This document shows positions 36,326 through 48,258 of a stretch of 64,000 nt of DNA, in pieces. Source of the DNA: Macrobrachium rosenbergii (taxonomy: Eukaryota; Arthropoda; Malacostraca; Decapoda; Palaemonidae); contig NC_089766.1 in the NCBI RefSeq assembly GCF_040412425.1, positions 15,890,508 through 15,954,507 on the forward strand, written 5' to 3'. The translations under genes and the position numbers were made by a program. The notes beneath the pieces are model-generated. The model had not been told where the DNA came from and ran no database searches. It worked only from the letters and a program-made list of their open reading frames with translations. The stretch's first letter is position 1, and every line of letters begins with the position of its first letter.

Positions 36326-36787
36326 GTTATTTTTTTATAATGCGATAGGCTGTATTTTCAAATGAAGCATTTTTTAAATACGAATGTGAAAACAGCGAAA
36401 TAAATGTTTGTAAGGTTGATAACTATGTATTTGAAACTGTCATGTGATCTATGATATTGCTATTCAAGCGTTGTTGAACCATAGGCATAAAATACCTTGA
36501 CCTCATTGGTGGCACCACCTATTTTTTTGACCAGTCCAAGAGGTCAGTCCAAAGAAGATCTGAACATACTTCCCTTCGTACTGGATGTTTCCTGACCAAA
36601 CCAACAAAATCGCCAGTAATATATTTTGGGGAATAACTTGGATAAAAAGACGAAAATGTTAATACAGTGCGTTATTTCTAACAAAATCTTTAGAGTCTAT
36701 GAAAATATTTCTTGAGTAAGCCATATTTTCAAATTTATAATTTTAAATAACTTCGGGTGGCTGTACATTTTTAGAATATTTTCAAAC

Positions 36788-36904
36788 TTGAAACAGCGCG
36801 TATGTAGGAAATCATATATTTATTTAATCACTTTCGGATAGATTATTGAAACAGCGCGTATGTAGGAAATCATATAATATTTATTTAATCACTTTCGGAT
36901 AGAT
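36788..36904. repeat. 58-bp tandem duplication
   Basis: ttgaaacagcgcgtatgtag and the following sequence recur at offset 58 with a small indel. Confidence 0.9.
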
Positions 36905-37186
36905 AACTTCTCATTCTCTGTTGCAGATAAGTGGCTGAAATGACTTGAGACGGGATTCTGCTGTTCCCACAGGTGTAGTGTACCTGATGGAGGAAATTTT
37001 CTGATCACATGCTATTTACATATAGTGCGTGTGTTGAAGGCCTCCACTGAAAAAACCTTGAACCACATCGTTACCGACAAAATACATATACAGCAGGCAG
37101 CCTGAATGCGATTTTCCATTTCCAGAACATTTAAAAACCGATTGACAAAAACTAGGACATAAAGAGTGATCAATGCACACAATTTT

Positions 37187-37274
37187 CGATGTATTGAATC
37201 AGCATACCAGTATTGTGGCAAAAAGAAAAACGATGTATTGAATCAGCATACCAGTATTGTGGCAAAAAGAAAAA
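37187..37274. repeat. 44-bp tandem duplication
   Basis: The unit starting cgatgtattgaatcagcata occurs at 37187 and 37231, almost identical. Confidence 0.93.
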
Positions 37275-37398
37275 AAATTCTGTACATATTCTGGAAACTA
37301 AACAGTATGGGCAAGATAAAAAAAAAATAAATAAAAATCCAAAAATATTTGTATAAATTCTCGTCCAGCCACAGCCTCTTTTCACGATTCACCCTGGA

Positions 37399-37510
37399 TT
37401 ACCGGTCACTATGCTCTGTTAAAAGTTCTTCGGCTGGACGCGCCTCATTTCTACATCCTGGGTTGGTGCCATTACTCTCACGGTCCGCTTTCAAGATGTC
37501 CACAACCAAC
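37399..37510 (-). other. Candidate terminal coding exon, minus strand
   Basis: The minus strand has an acceptor (tttttctctcag) directly before 37510, then one base and 36 open codons ending in TAA (37401-37399). Residues include LVVDILKADRES and PAEELLTEHSDR. Its phase (one base first) matches the two-base end of the block at 39011-39208. Joined, they give 102 open codons. I recognise no family, and no promoter or start was found. Moderate to low support. Confidence 0.35.
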
Positions 37511-37682
37511 CTGAGAGAAAAATTTTTTCAATGGACTGGATAATTCCTTTTAACATTTGGAAAACATGCCTACCTCCCCCCCCAAAAAAAAAATGTACCC
37601 CCAAAAATAGCAAAACTGCCCCCTACCTCTCTCCCCTCAACATTAAATCTATGTCAATCTTCAGCAAATTTCCATTACTTAC

Positions 37683-37780
37683 CTCTCATAAACGATTAAT
37701 TAAAATTTCAGTTAGTAGGCGGCCTTCCTCTGGCAAAGCCAGTGTCTTGATAATTTTCCGATCGGTCAAATCCAACAAAC
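37683..37780 (-). other. Candidate alternative exon, minus strand, frame-changing
   Basis: 98 nt bounded by ctctttcag and a consensus donor GTAAGT. If spliced after 39011-39208 it adds RFVGFDRSENYQDTGFARGR and then a stop, giving a shorter end. Another frame is open for 30 codons (LLDLTDRKIIKTLALPEEGR) but does not match the upstream phase. It could be a poison or alternative terminal exon, or chance. Confidence 0.3.
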
Positions 37781-38169
37781 CTGAAAGAGTAATAAGGGTT
37801 AAACAGGTCGGGGGCATTATCATAAACCCTGTGGATTAAAGACATTTCGCATTAAAATGCTACATAAACATTTTCTAACAGCACACGCACAGCATGTTTT
37901 GCACTGTACTTTATTCTCAGGCAATGGCCAAACAGCCTTACCACTATCTTTAACAGACAGCCTGGAATGTATATCATAACATTTATTAAGATCTTCGGCT
38001 AATAATTACCTGAAGTGCATACTACCTTACCTGTTTCAACACCACAAAGTATTACCCCTTACCCTGTCAAAACAGTTGTTAAACTATCAATCATTAGGTA
38101 CTAAAGTAAAATACTAATCTTTCATACACGGCTATGGTAATCGGAACTTAAAAAAAGCTACACCACACT

Positions 38170-38305
38170 AACTCGCTGTAGAATACCTGAATCATTAATT
38201 TAGCCTACTGGTACAATTCGCTGTACAATATCTGAATCATCATTAATTTGGTATACTGGTACATTCGCTGTAGAATACCAACAATTTAGTCTACTGGTAC
38301 ATTCA
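38170..38305. repeat. Three degenerate tandem units of about 50 bp
   Basis: The motif cgctgtagaatacc...aatttagtctactggtacatt is repeated three times with small changes. Confidence 0.75.
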
Positions 38306-39010
38306 TTAGAGTATGTTTTAAATTTTTTAAAACAAAAACAACCATTCATCTTTTAAAGATCCCAATATCAGATAATTTACCTAAAGTTTTTTTAAAGATA
38401 CTAGCAGCAGAATGCAAAGCGATTACCAAGATCTTTAATGTCACTACCCCGATATCAGTGACACTGTATTCCTACACGCCTGAAAACATGCTAGTAACGT
38501 ACAAAATACATATTTTACTGCACAAAAAAATACTATTTCACCTTGTTTCCAGTTAAATACGCGACAAAAAAATTGATCTTATGTCATTTACTTACAGCAT
38601 GAGAAAGAACTCAAAATTTCTCACTTAACTGTTATTCAACCTGTCTCCTTGATGAATATGCTTTGTAAATGTTAACTCCGGTAAAATCAGGCTTGCTACA
38701 ACAAACCTCAAGAAGTTGAAAATTATTGCCCTTTTGAAACTACAGTATTTCCATTATTCCTAGTTATCAATTACAATTTAGTTATCAATTACAATTTTAA
38801 TGTCCAGGACTACACTGCTGATCTACAGTATATTACTGATACTACTTAAAATTAACTAGTTTTTAGGCATACCTACAGTGAAATATTTTCAAACCTCAGA
38901 AAAATGTCGTCACTCAATTCCACAAAGCGCACTTTCGATACTGGATTCATATATTAGATTAAAACTGGCAGATGATTTTAACCTAAAATTCTAAGAAGCT
39001 TGTACTTTAC

Positions 39011-39208
39011 CTTTCCTGCTGAAATATAATCTGGCGTTTTCTCAGGACCTTAGGAGACAGCAACCTCGGCTCTCCGGGTGAAACATACCACTCATCGACT
39101 GAACGGGCTGAACATATGCAATTTACACTCTTCCTAAACTCCAGATCTAAAGATCTTGACTTCTCAGCCATTCCAGCAACATTTGGTATGCTAGTTGTTT
39201 CTCCATAC
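39011..39208 (-). other. Candidate coding exon, minus strand
   Basis: 198 nt between an acceptor (atttgtatgttttag) and a donor (GTAAAG). One frame is open for 65 codons, starting YGETTSIPNVAGMAEKSRSL and containing VDEWYVSPGEPRLLSPKVLR. It leaves two bases over, in phase with the block at 37510. Residue composition looks protein-like, but I recognise no family. Upstream exons were not found. Confidence 0.35.
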
Positions 39209-39219
39209 CTAAAACATAC

Positions 39220-40209
39220 AAATAAAATTATAGACTATAATGCACACTACTTGAATTCATATTTCATGCCGTATGTTTTCGTAATAAAAACAAGTCTACA
39301 TGAACAGCTGTGTTTCCCTTTCACCACCATACTTTTAAGGCCTCTCTACACCATTTCAGTAATGGTGACAACGCTTCCCTAGCAATTACTTCTCGGGTAA
39401 CTGGCTTTGTATCTACGAAATGATCAATCTTCAATACAGTCAAACCAATAATTTCATTATAAGCCTGTCCACAAGCCGGTTACAGATACTTGAGACAGTC
39501 CTACTCTTAATTCTGATTTTAATTACGATAATGCAACACAACGTACATTGCTTGAGCTTACATGCACAATAAAACCTCAATGCAACGAATTATTTACGGT
39601 AGGTCAAATCAATATCCGTCAAAATTACTAGTAAAGTGCTGTTGACATTTTAATTTGTTTTAAACTTAATTACGACATGTTAATTTACATTAACGTAATT
39701 ACGTGTCTAGACCTACTTAAAAATTCTGTAAACCATGCGTTAGCACTCGAGCATACATAAAACCAACAACAAACATTTTCCCGCACTAAAGTTATCTTGA
39801 CAGACAAAATATCGTTAGTGTAATAAACTAATCTGATTTCCTTTTAACTCGTCTTACAATCGGCGTACTACACCTGCCTATTAAGAAGTGGCTTCAGGGC
39901 ACGACTACAGCAACTGGTTTTGCTGAACAGAAAATATCCCACATTGTGGAAATCGTAAAACAAAAATATTTTAGCCACCCAGAAGGAACACAGAAAACGA
40001 AGCTACAAGCTAATGAGGAAGATTCTCTACTCTTTTCTACAGAAAACGAGCTTTGGATTCATACAAAAACAAATGCCAGTACAAAATGCACTGGTAACTA
40101 TAATGCAACAAATTCGAAGACACCGATTTTTTTGCCCCTAAATTAAGCACGATCAAGGTCAGATAAAAATTGTGATAACCTGTAAGATTTAATCACCGAG
40201 CAATATTTT
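39220..40209. other. Intergenic or intronic, nothing recognised
   Basis: AT-rich. A short + strand frame at 39946-40146 has no splice or start context and is not called. Confidence 0.4.
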
Positions 40210-41805
40210 TATATGAAAAAACAGGTTACGCAATTACTGCTGCTGTTAAGAGCAAACACAGGTCTTTAATCTATAGACCTTGCACAGGTTAAAACTGGGA
40301 ATCCTCGACGCGGAACCGTAGTGAAAAACTATCCCTCATAATTTACTATACAAACTTTGCTGCTACTACTTGCGCAAGAAATTTACCAAGAATGCTTGCA
40401 GATTCCGGGCCCAGATAATTAGAGCCTTACATAAACGAAATTAGGCTCAGTAACTTTACACTATTGGTAATCGAGCATGACAACGGCGAATATCAGTTAA
40501 ATGTACGTATTGGTACTTGACAGTTAAAGTTAATGGAAGTATTCAAGACCTGGCGGCACTGGGGGTACTTGATGGGTTAATCGAGAACCTCTGCCCTACT
40601 AAGCATGCATGCGTCCCTGTGATCAATTTGCTTTAAAACACGGTTAACATTACGCCCAATATTCTTCCTCCAAGACCTGACGCATACGGGCAATGGCATC
40701 CTTGCCCCAATCTACGACGAAAATTATCACTTTACTCATCGATGGTTTTGCTTGGCAAATTAATTTATGCAAATTATTTGGGCATGATTAAAAATCATTC
40801 TTTCACTCTGATTAAGCGGCCAAAACTCTACAAGAGTTACCTCAAACAGACAGGTGGGCCAATCGCTGAGCTTGGAAACAGAACGGTGCTGGTTTAAACT
40901 AATCCCCGCCCTCCACCACTAAACCGGGTCTGTTTTGATCCCAAGTAAAGTGTCACTAAAATGAAACCCTTCGCGTAGATTCAACTACGACAGTTGTTTC
41001 AAAAAGTACATGGATAAAAAAACTTTAGTTAATATGAAATTTATTAAGACTGGTGTAAAACCTTGAGTTAATAGGAAATTTATGAAGCATGAGTAATGGC
41101 ACGGCAGTAGTATTAGAAAAAGTCATACCTGTGCCACACCGGATGGGCTGATCGATGGCTCTCCAGAATTAGACCAGGATGTGAACAAAAGTTTAAGAAT
41201 TATCCTGAACACCACTGCCAATTCATCTCGGCTATGTAAACCATCTCAAAAATGATCAATAAACCTGTTGTGCGGTACTTCTCGTTCAAATCGTAATTAC
41301 CTACTTCGGGCATCATTTTTCGTCTGAGTATATCTGAAGTATAAGAAAAACTTTTGCCTAAATCCTTATTTACGGCTATAGCGCTTATTTCTTGACTAAA
41401 GTCCTGCGCAAGATTAAAGTAAACAGGCAAAGATTAATAAAAAATGTATATAATAAAAATACCGAAAGTAATGTACTTAAAATACGACGCAAAAATTGTC
41501 AAACAGGAGCTGGGACTGTTCGCATTTTTTTAAAACTAAACTCCCAACTGTCCATTCCATATGGCACCTTAAAACAACCTCTCAAGAACTGAAGTAGGCC
41601 ATTACATACACCCTCAATTCTTGAAGTGGACAACCCACCTTATACAATTTGCTCTTTTAGCAAGTAAAATTTACTTCAAATTTTAGAAATAATAAAATAA
41701 TCCTACTGGGCACTTGGTAGCCTACATAACCAAGCTAAGTACTCTTAAACTGTCACGCTGTAAGCATTATCTTGGCTTACCATTTACACCCATATTCTGA
41801 GTTTA

Positions 41806-41863
41806 CATAATACCGTGAGGGTACACATACCTTACATAATACCGTGAGGGTACACATACACAT
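41806..41863. repeat. 29-bp minisatellite, two units (copy 1)
   Basis: Two units of acataataccgtgagggtac plus nine bases. The corresponding array in copy 2 has 12 units. Confidence 0.95.
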
Positions 41864-42130
41864 ACCATGAATAGTTGTGCCTCTCAAATTTCCTCGAGTT
41901 CTGCCTTCCTTTCTGGATCTTGTGTTCAACTTCGTTTACTGATTCCATGTGCCTTATTTTAAAAGACTACTGAAAAAAAAATACAGGAAACTTTACTTAT
42001 TTTCTTCCTCACTGCCATCTTACTACAGCACTCAATTTGTCATATTGAAATTAAAAAAAAATATGGACTCGAATGCCTTGAACAAGTCAGCAAGGCCGCT
42101 TGGTCGCCTATATCAGTCTATACATTCTAT

Positions 42131-42131
<1 letters not shown>

Positions 42132-42165
<34 letters not shown>

Positions 42166-42167
42166 TA
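42132..42167. repeat. (AAT)n microsatellite, copy 1
   Basis: About 12 units. The matching tract in copy 2 (58606-58667) is about 21 units long. Confidence 0.97.
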
Positions 42168-42887
42168 GGAGTTGTGTGCCTCCGGCAACCATTGGTGGCT
42201 ATTAACACGATGCTTATCACATAATGCGGTCCAGGAGTTTCTAAATTCTGAACACCTGCGAAGTATAAGCAAGGCGTTACGCCGTCGAGTGCATGGTCTT
42301 TCTTAGGCCATGGTCGAGTGTATGGAAGTGAGTCATAGAAAACGACCACAAACTAGAAAAGGATGATGTACAGAAAACCTTACAATTTTAGGTATAACTT
42401 AAAAGCTGACGTCATCCATAAGGGACTCTTGAATCCTTTAATAGGACACTGTTAGTTATTTTCGGATAATCATGGAAATAAAAAGGTTTATATAACTAAC
42501 ATTAGCAATTATAAAAGAAATTATTCTAACGCCATATGCAATTTAAATTTGGGAGGAAAAATTAAACGTTACACGTTCACGTTTTTACCTAAACTAGCAA
42601 TGGGGCAATACTCTTTTCCCTCATGAAATGAATTATAACATGAAAACATGCATTAGTATTACTCTGCCTTTTCAGACCCCTACCTTCAACAATTACGATA
42701 ATATACACAAGTTAAAATCTATACCAATAAAGTTGAAAATTTTGCTATACGTTACCGACTTTATAAGGTTGCAAACGCTTCCACTTCGTGACCATCGAAA
42801 TTCAAAATTTAAAATTCTCCTACAGAAAAAGTTGGCAACTAAAAGAATTCACTGAAAAATCCAAAACGGCTTGTATTTTATCTGGAG

Positions 42888-43937
42888 CAGTGATCTTCAA
42901 ATGGCCCACTGGTGGGCCATGGCCTGGTTTTCAGGTGGGCCACGTACATTTAACTAGATTATAATAAAAAAATAAATTAACTATATAAAAATAAGAGAAT
43001 AAAATAAAAACAAAAGAAATAAAAAAAACTTCAGGTTGACAAAACTTTTCATTTTGCTGACTCATTGCGTGCTTTCACTGCTAAGATCCAGAACTTTAGG
43101 AAAATTAATGCCGGTAATTTTGCAATGTTTGAGAATTTTTGTGAAGTTGTTGAAGGTGAAAAGAACTAGATCCTTGTCTCCAAAATGAAATAATCAACCA
43201 CCTTCAAAATTTGGGTCAAGAATTTTCCAGATACTTCCTGATCTTGAGTCCATAGATCTGTCATTTATAGTTATCCATTTAATATTGAGCCAGATTCTGT
43301 GCCAGACCCTGACCAAGATGAATACTTGGAAATGAAATTTGATTCTGGTATAAATGTTTGCAAAAGAGCTCTTAAATTCTGGGCTCAATTATGCATCATA
43401 CCCTGTAATTGGTAAGCATGTGCTAAAAACACTTCTACATTTCTCCTCCACTCACTTATGTGAATCAGGCTTTTCTCCCTTACTTCAAATCAAAACAAAA
43501 GCAAAGAAAATGACATGCGATGTGCCTTGTTTCTCCCCCGATTTGATAAGCTGAAACAAGTACATCCATCTCATTAGCTGCCTTACCTGAGTCAGTGGTT
43601 ACCATGAACAGCAGAGAAGTTGCGTTTTATGTTTATCTTTTGGCCATGTTTCAAGCCGTAAGGTCAGTATATGAATTTTATTTGCAATAATCAAAGTTCA
43701 GTTATTGATTTCTGGATTATTAAATTTAACTTTCATGAAAATTCCTTAGATACATTTACCATATAATGCATTTATGAAAATTCTGTTTGAACATGTTAAG
43801 AAAATGTAATAAAGTTCCTCAAGTACCTGGTATCGTATGTTTTATTATGTTTTAATGCTAAATCTGAAGGGCAGTAGGCCATGAATATTTGGAAATGCCT
43901 GAAGTGGGCCATGGTCTTAAAAGTTTGAAGACCACTG
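42888..43937 (+). mobile_element. hAT DNA transposon, 1,050 bp, with 8-bp target duplication
   Basis: The left end is CAGTGATCTTCAAA and the right end, reverse complemented, is CAGTGGTCTTCAAAC, typical hAT termini. The 8-bp duplication atctggag flanks it at 42880-42887 and 43938-43945. Copy 2 has the empty site, reading tatctggaggaacc near 59850. The interior holds a decayed transposase C-terminus. The element is non-autonomous and inserted after the segmental duplication, or was polymorphic when it occurred. Confidence 0.93.
43045..43540 (+). pseudogene. Decayed hAT transposase, C-terminal part (ZBED5-like)
   Basis: Fragments read LRAFTAKIQNFRKINAGNFA and NFCEVVEGEKN, then stops. Further on comes YPVIGKHVLKTLLHFSSTHL followed by CESGFSPLLQIKTKA, the hAT C-terminal dimerisation motif. 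Several stops and frameshifts separate the pieces, and the N-terminal zinc finger and most of the catalytic core are missing. Confidence 0.8.
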
Positions 43938-45889
43938 ATCTGGAGGAACCTACGACGGAATGTTCAGTCCCACGGCGATTATGACCAGTGTTCAAATCAC
44001 ATCACAAACTTAACACGAAGGGTTATCCACACTGGGACCAGTTGGCTTCGTGCTAGTATACCATCCGCCAAATAGTCAAATTAACTTGCAATTATTTGAT
44101 ATGTGTTGTGAACGGCAACGCCTCAAATGAGGCCTGCATCTAACACTAAGAAAAACGACACGTTTTACTATTATATCGAAAACGATATAATTAAAATGGC
44201 AAGTATATAAACCTAAAAGCGAATGCACACCACCTTACCGTCCACTGGGATCATCCACCTGATATACTTTCCAGAGTGAATTTACGACCAAATAATTGAT
44301 ACATTACAGTATTACGTTAAAGGAGTGCACGGCATCGTTGGGAGTCACGAACAATTACTAGAGTTTGCCTAACTAGTGCAATAGAGATTTTACAATCATT
44401 TACAGCGTCAGCTGAGCAGTAACTTTACAAATACTTTTGCTACCCAATTACAAGATCATCATTCAAGGAAAACTCTGTATACGTCATTACCCCTACTAAT
44501 ATCCTGATTTACTAAAATATAACACAGTCAACTGCTTGGCTGCATAATTACCATAACCAGGGCTCTTCACTGATAACCTAAAAGAAAAAATCTGAATCAG
44601 AGAGATCTAGTCTTAATATAATTATGAATACTTTATGATTAATGGGACTCTAAGGAGTGATTCACGGGCCCAATTCGCAACTAATCTCTCCCTCTCTTCG
44701 AAAAATCTTTCAGACTACTAAAAGTGTAAACTAATATCGCGTTCTATTCATGATCATGTACTTTGTAGTTAAATTACCCATATTAAATACATTGTACGTT
44801 AAAAAGATTTACATGAAAAAGCTACCACCATTTAGTGTTGGCAAGAATTACGGTGTGTTATTAATAAACATAATTGCGACTTGCAACGTTAATGAATGCG
44901 ATTAATCAGTTTTATGAACCAAAAAAAAAAAATCAACCATCTGAAAAGCTAGAATGATGCTATTATAATATTCGATATATCCCTTCATATCTAAAATGTA
45001 AAAATACATATTTTACGGAAATCACATCTTGATTAAACTGCCAGTGAATTTTTCTCAGTATCCTCCTACCATTTACCGTGGTCAAATAATTCCAACATCA
45101 ACCATTTCTAACTTAGACTCTTAGACTACTATAACTTTCGAGCTATTATCACTGCAGCTGAAAACTTATGGGAATTTCCGTTATATAACGCAACTGGGAA
45201 TAATGCTCCTAAAGCGTTATAAAAAGAAGTAATATTGTAGCTAATTCAACCTGAAAAGTAACAATACCATGGTCAAACTAGAACTTGCCAGGATGTCTTT
45301 AAAGCAAGATTTAGGACTCTGTTTTTATTTATTTATTTTTTGCAGCATTGTATTTTTTTTGCAGCATTGATCATAATCTGCTAATCCTAAACCTAATCCA
45401 ATTCACATTTCTGCATGTTTCCATTTATAAACTTTCGTTCACCATTATGACCTTACAAAAATGTTCCTGTCTTTATTACCATTACTAGTAGTTGCTAAAT
45501 AAAGACTGCAGGCCACGATACCCACATGACACCGCCTAGTAATCGTTTCAAAATGTTTCGGTCATAGCCTACAACCATTTCGTCTTCAAATACAAGCAAC
45601 GATTTATACGACGGGAATCTCTTAGCACGGGCAACTATCAATTCCTAAACTTACAGTTACGTACAATTGAATGAGATGAACTACTCATACTTTTTTAACA
45701 AAATTCCAGCAATCTCACGAATATGGGCTTCATATAAAGCCAACAAAACGTCATGTGGTTACGTGCTGACAAGAAACCAAATACCGGAACAACCACTTGT
45801 TCTATCTACAAGACAGACAAAATTATGCTCAAGAAAATCCAGATTTTCCGATAACACTTATCGGATCACGGCAAGATTAACGAACCCAC

Positions 45890-46240
45890 TTGCAGCAGGG
45901 TTTGCTATTCTTTACAAGATGATTATTGGGTTCGTTATTCTTTACATGGGAAAAATCGGGTTCGCTGTTTTAGATATGAACACTTCGTTACCAGACATTT
46001 GATCACGGAGGGGCTAGTACTAAACAAGGCGAAATACATTTGACAGCCCAGGGGCTAGTACTAAACACGGCGGAAGTATAGATGAAACACTGTTCCGCCG
46101 TGTTTAGTACTAGCCCTCATGTGGAACTGAAGTTCGGACCGGAAAGGGTTGGCCATTCTTCGCATGGGGATCATTGGGTTCGTTGTTCTTGACGCGGAGA
46201 TGTCGGGTTCTCTAATCTTGACATGACCCCACTTATCAAG
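45890..46240. repeat. Degenerate short tandem motif gggttcgt-attctt-acatgg
   Basis: The motif 'attgggttcgttattcttta' and relatives ('tcgggttcgctgttttagat', 'ttgggttcgttgttcttgac', 'tcgggttctctaatcttgac') recur at about 30-bp spacing on both sides of the hairpin at 46052. It is present in both duplication copies. The + strand open frame across it is likely a by-product. Confidence 0.55.
46052..46116. repeat. Perfect 24-bp inverted repeat (hairpin), copy 1
   Basis: 46052-46075 (starting gggctagtactaaacacggc) pairs with 46093-46116 without mismatch, with a 17-nt loop. A half copy, ggggctagtactaaacaagg, lies just upstream at 46010. The same hairpin with one stem difference is at 62105-62169. Confidence 0.9.
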
Positions 46241-46604
46241 CCTGACCATGCATATGACTATTCCAGGATCACGTTTACCTAACGCTATGTATAAATATCA
46301 CATTCAGCTATTATCAAAATCAAAATTGTTTAAAATATGATCAACGAACAGGAGGGAACATTCCATGGCAGCTCCCACTAACCATCTCTTTGGTGGGTGA
46401 CGCACTGACCCGGATGGTTCATTACTTACGAGCATTTAAAAGCAACCATATTACTTTAACCTTAAATAATGTAATATGCCGCTTAAAAAGTCTCATCTGG
46501 CTTCTTTCTTGAGTTTATTTATCAACAATTAACTTATTAATGGAGCCAATGTAATTTAAGAACGTATCATTCATTGCTATCTTGAGTTTATCCCGTTGCT
46601 AAGT

Positions 46605-46706
46605 AACCAACTGGTTCTTAGCCACGTACAATAAGTCTAATCCTTCGGGCCAGCCTTAGGAGAGCTGTTAATTAGCTCAGTGGTCCGGTAAAACTAAGGT
46701 ATACTT
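46605..46706 (+). mobile_element. tRNA-derived SINE, 5'-truncated (3' end only)
   Basis: Matches the reverse complement of 51443-51550 and 56330-56440: ctaagtaaccaactggttct, cacgtacaataagtctaatc and ccttcgggccagccttagga. It ends ctaaggtatactt. It is missing at the corresponding site in copy 2 (near 62640), so it inserted in copy 1 only. Target duplication is unclear. Confidence 0.8.
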
Positions 46707-47869
46707 AACTTTATGGCTACAGTACAGTATATAAATGGATATTTTTAATCATTTAATGGAAAAAAAAAAAAACGGCAATTTGAAGATCCCGTTCATGTAC
46801 GGTATAAACCTATCTCCATCGAAACTCAAAACGTGGGATACATCACTACCGGGAGTCTTGCCTATTCCCTGTATTATCAAGTAGCTATCTAATCATATGC
46901 AGGATAAATATGCTGTTTGCAACCTATAGACTAGCCATGAGATTTCGTTAAGACGTTCTAAAGAAGTATATCCGAGTTTAATCTTACAAGACTAATACGA
47001 GAAATACCATACACACTTTTGAATTTAATGGGAATGTTTTAAACTGCAACTCATTTTTTAAAAAAATATTTAATGAGGGTTAAGGTCAGACCTGGTAAAA
47101 GTAAGCTCCTCAGTTGGACTCTGGTGCTGGAGATGATTAGGTTCGTGTAAAACATGAACAAGACATCTGCCCATTTTGCTTTAGGATTATTTTCAAGTGG
47201 CGTTTCTCATATTCTTTGAGCTCTAGTTCAAATTCTGTCGCACTCTAAGCCATCCATCCTCAACCGACGTACGAGTATATAGGGCGTTGTCTGACCTAAC
47301 CCGTTCCCAAGTGTGATAAACAGTCAGGGAGACCTCGTCCAAAAAACTTCCATCAACTTGAAACCAGAAATCATGTGGAAAATGTAGGCTTGGCCCAGGA
47401 CCCATTCAGTGTCTTCCGTGGTTCCCTTTACACCCATTATCAAGTAGCCGACTAGCCTAGGCGTAGCCAAGACGTTACATATAAAATCTAATTTATTCAC
47501 AAGACTACTTAACATTGGCAGCGACAACCAACTCAATAATGATTTCACTTTAAAACAATAAAAATACCCATATACTTACTAATGTTTCCTTTTTATCAGA
47601 ATTTCCGATTTTTCTATTGACGTCAAAATCCCGTTGCCCTCGACTGGATAAGGCCCTTGCAATTATTTCAAGTCATTACAATTTCACATAACCCTTCAGT
47701 CTTTTAAATCATCACCTCAATTACTCAGAATTAATCTGCTACAAACAATACTGTCACTGCTCTAGACATACCACTAGCATACTACTACGTCGGCTGGAGG
47801 CAGCCAGCTTTTCTGAAACCACGAAATCTGTACTCCTGGTCCTGGGTGTGGAAAGTGGAAACTCCGCGG

Positions 47870-48000
47870 CATTCACAGACCAATAAGAAAGTGTTAAAAG
47901 TGAGAAACCTTTGCATGACTGGCCACGAGAAACAAAGCTTTTACCCAAAGGAGTAAAGGAAAGTGGGAGGGGCTTGGCTGGCGACGACGGCCGTCTACCG
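47870..48000. promoter_or_regulatory. CCAAT and GC-box-like cluster, copy 1
   Basis: On the + strand, cagaccaataagaaa is followed about 90 bp later by gtgggaggggcttgg and a GC-rich ggcgacgacggccgtc. This resembles a proximal promoter and is kept in copy 2 (63800-63920). No transcript start or downstream exon could be fixed, so it is only a candidate. Confidence 0.25.
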
Positions 48001-48226
48001 GTTATACTTTTGATGGCGGAACGTGAAAATACATTTCAAGATGAATTTAAAGTTACCATTTTTTTTTTGACATATAGTATCTAATCAGCTCACGGTAATT
48101 TAGTATTGAAAGAAAAATTCAAGAGGAAAATAATAATTCGAAGAAAAACTACGTTCTCAAAATGTTTAACTACCGACTAAAGTAATAAGTGACTTGAACT
48201 GCCCGTTACCTGAGTCCATTGTAAAA

Positions 48227-48258
48227 GGGGCCGCGGGTGGAAGAGGGGGGGAGGGGGT
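48227..48258 (+). other. G-quadruplex-capable G-run
   Basis: Four G runs (gggg, ggg, ggggggg, ggggg) with loops of 4, 7 and 1 bases. A second G-rich run with fewer spacers lies at 49131-49144. Confidence 0.5.

Larger units (their letters stand above)
34930..36490. repeat. Complex of diverged direct repeats
   Basis: A block beginning near 'atttagcact' and containing gtggattttctataaatgt, gacttcctgtt and cggtac occurs three times, at about 34933-35050, 35705-35840 and 36035-36185. A second block starting gcgaaataaatg, with gttgataa and ttgctattcaa, occurs at 35938-36033 and 36396-36490. The region therefore grew by segmental tandem duplication. No coding frame is shared. Confidence 0.75.
40210..48078 (+). 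repeat. Segmental duplication, copy 1
   Basis: Direct repeat of 56029-64000, in the same order and orientation. Both begin at tatatgaaaa...acaggttacgcaattactg and both contain gggaatcctcgacgcggaac, the AAT microsatellite, the GTGAGGGTACAC minisatellite, the hairpin at 46052 and the CCAAT cluster. In one compared stretch of about 130 bp (44220-44350 against 60129-60255) I count about 8 differences plus a small indel. Start-to-start distance is about 15.8 kb. No gene is recognised inside. Confidence 0.95.

Noticed and set aside
45667..46002. 111-codon + strand frame
   Set aside because: Largely made of the degenerate gggttcgt repeat motif; the copy 2 counterpart contains an insertion and is interrupted.
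47223..47548. Minus-strand open frames shared with copy 2 (63260-63505), including a 6-nt in-frame indel
   Set aside because: Almost all differences between the copies change the amino acid in every frame considered, so there is no sign of protein-level selection. No splice context or family match.
47754..47948. Minus-strand 64-codon frame shared with 63685-63873
   Set aside because: Differences between the copies are mostly amino-acid changing. It overlaps the promoter-like cluster and has no recognised domain.
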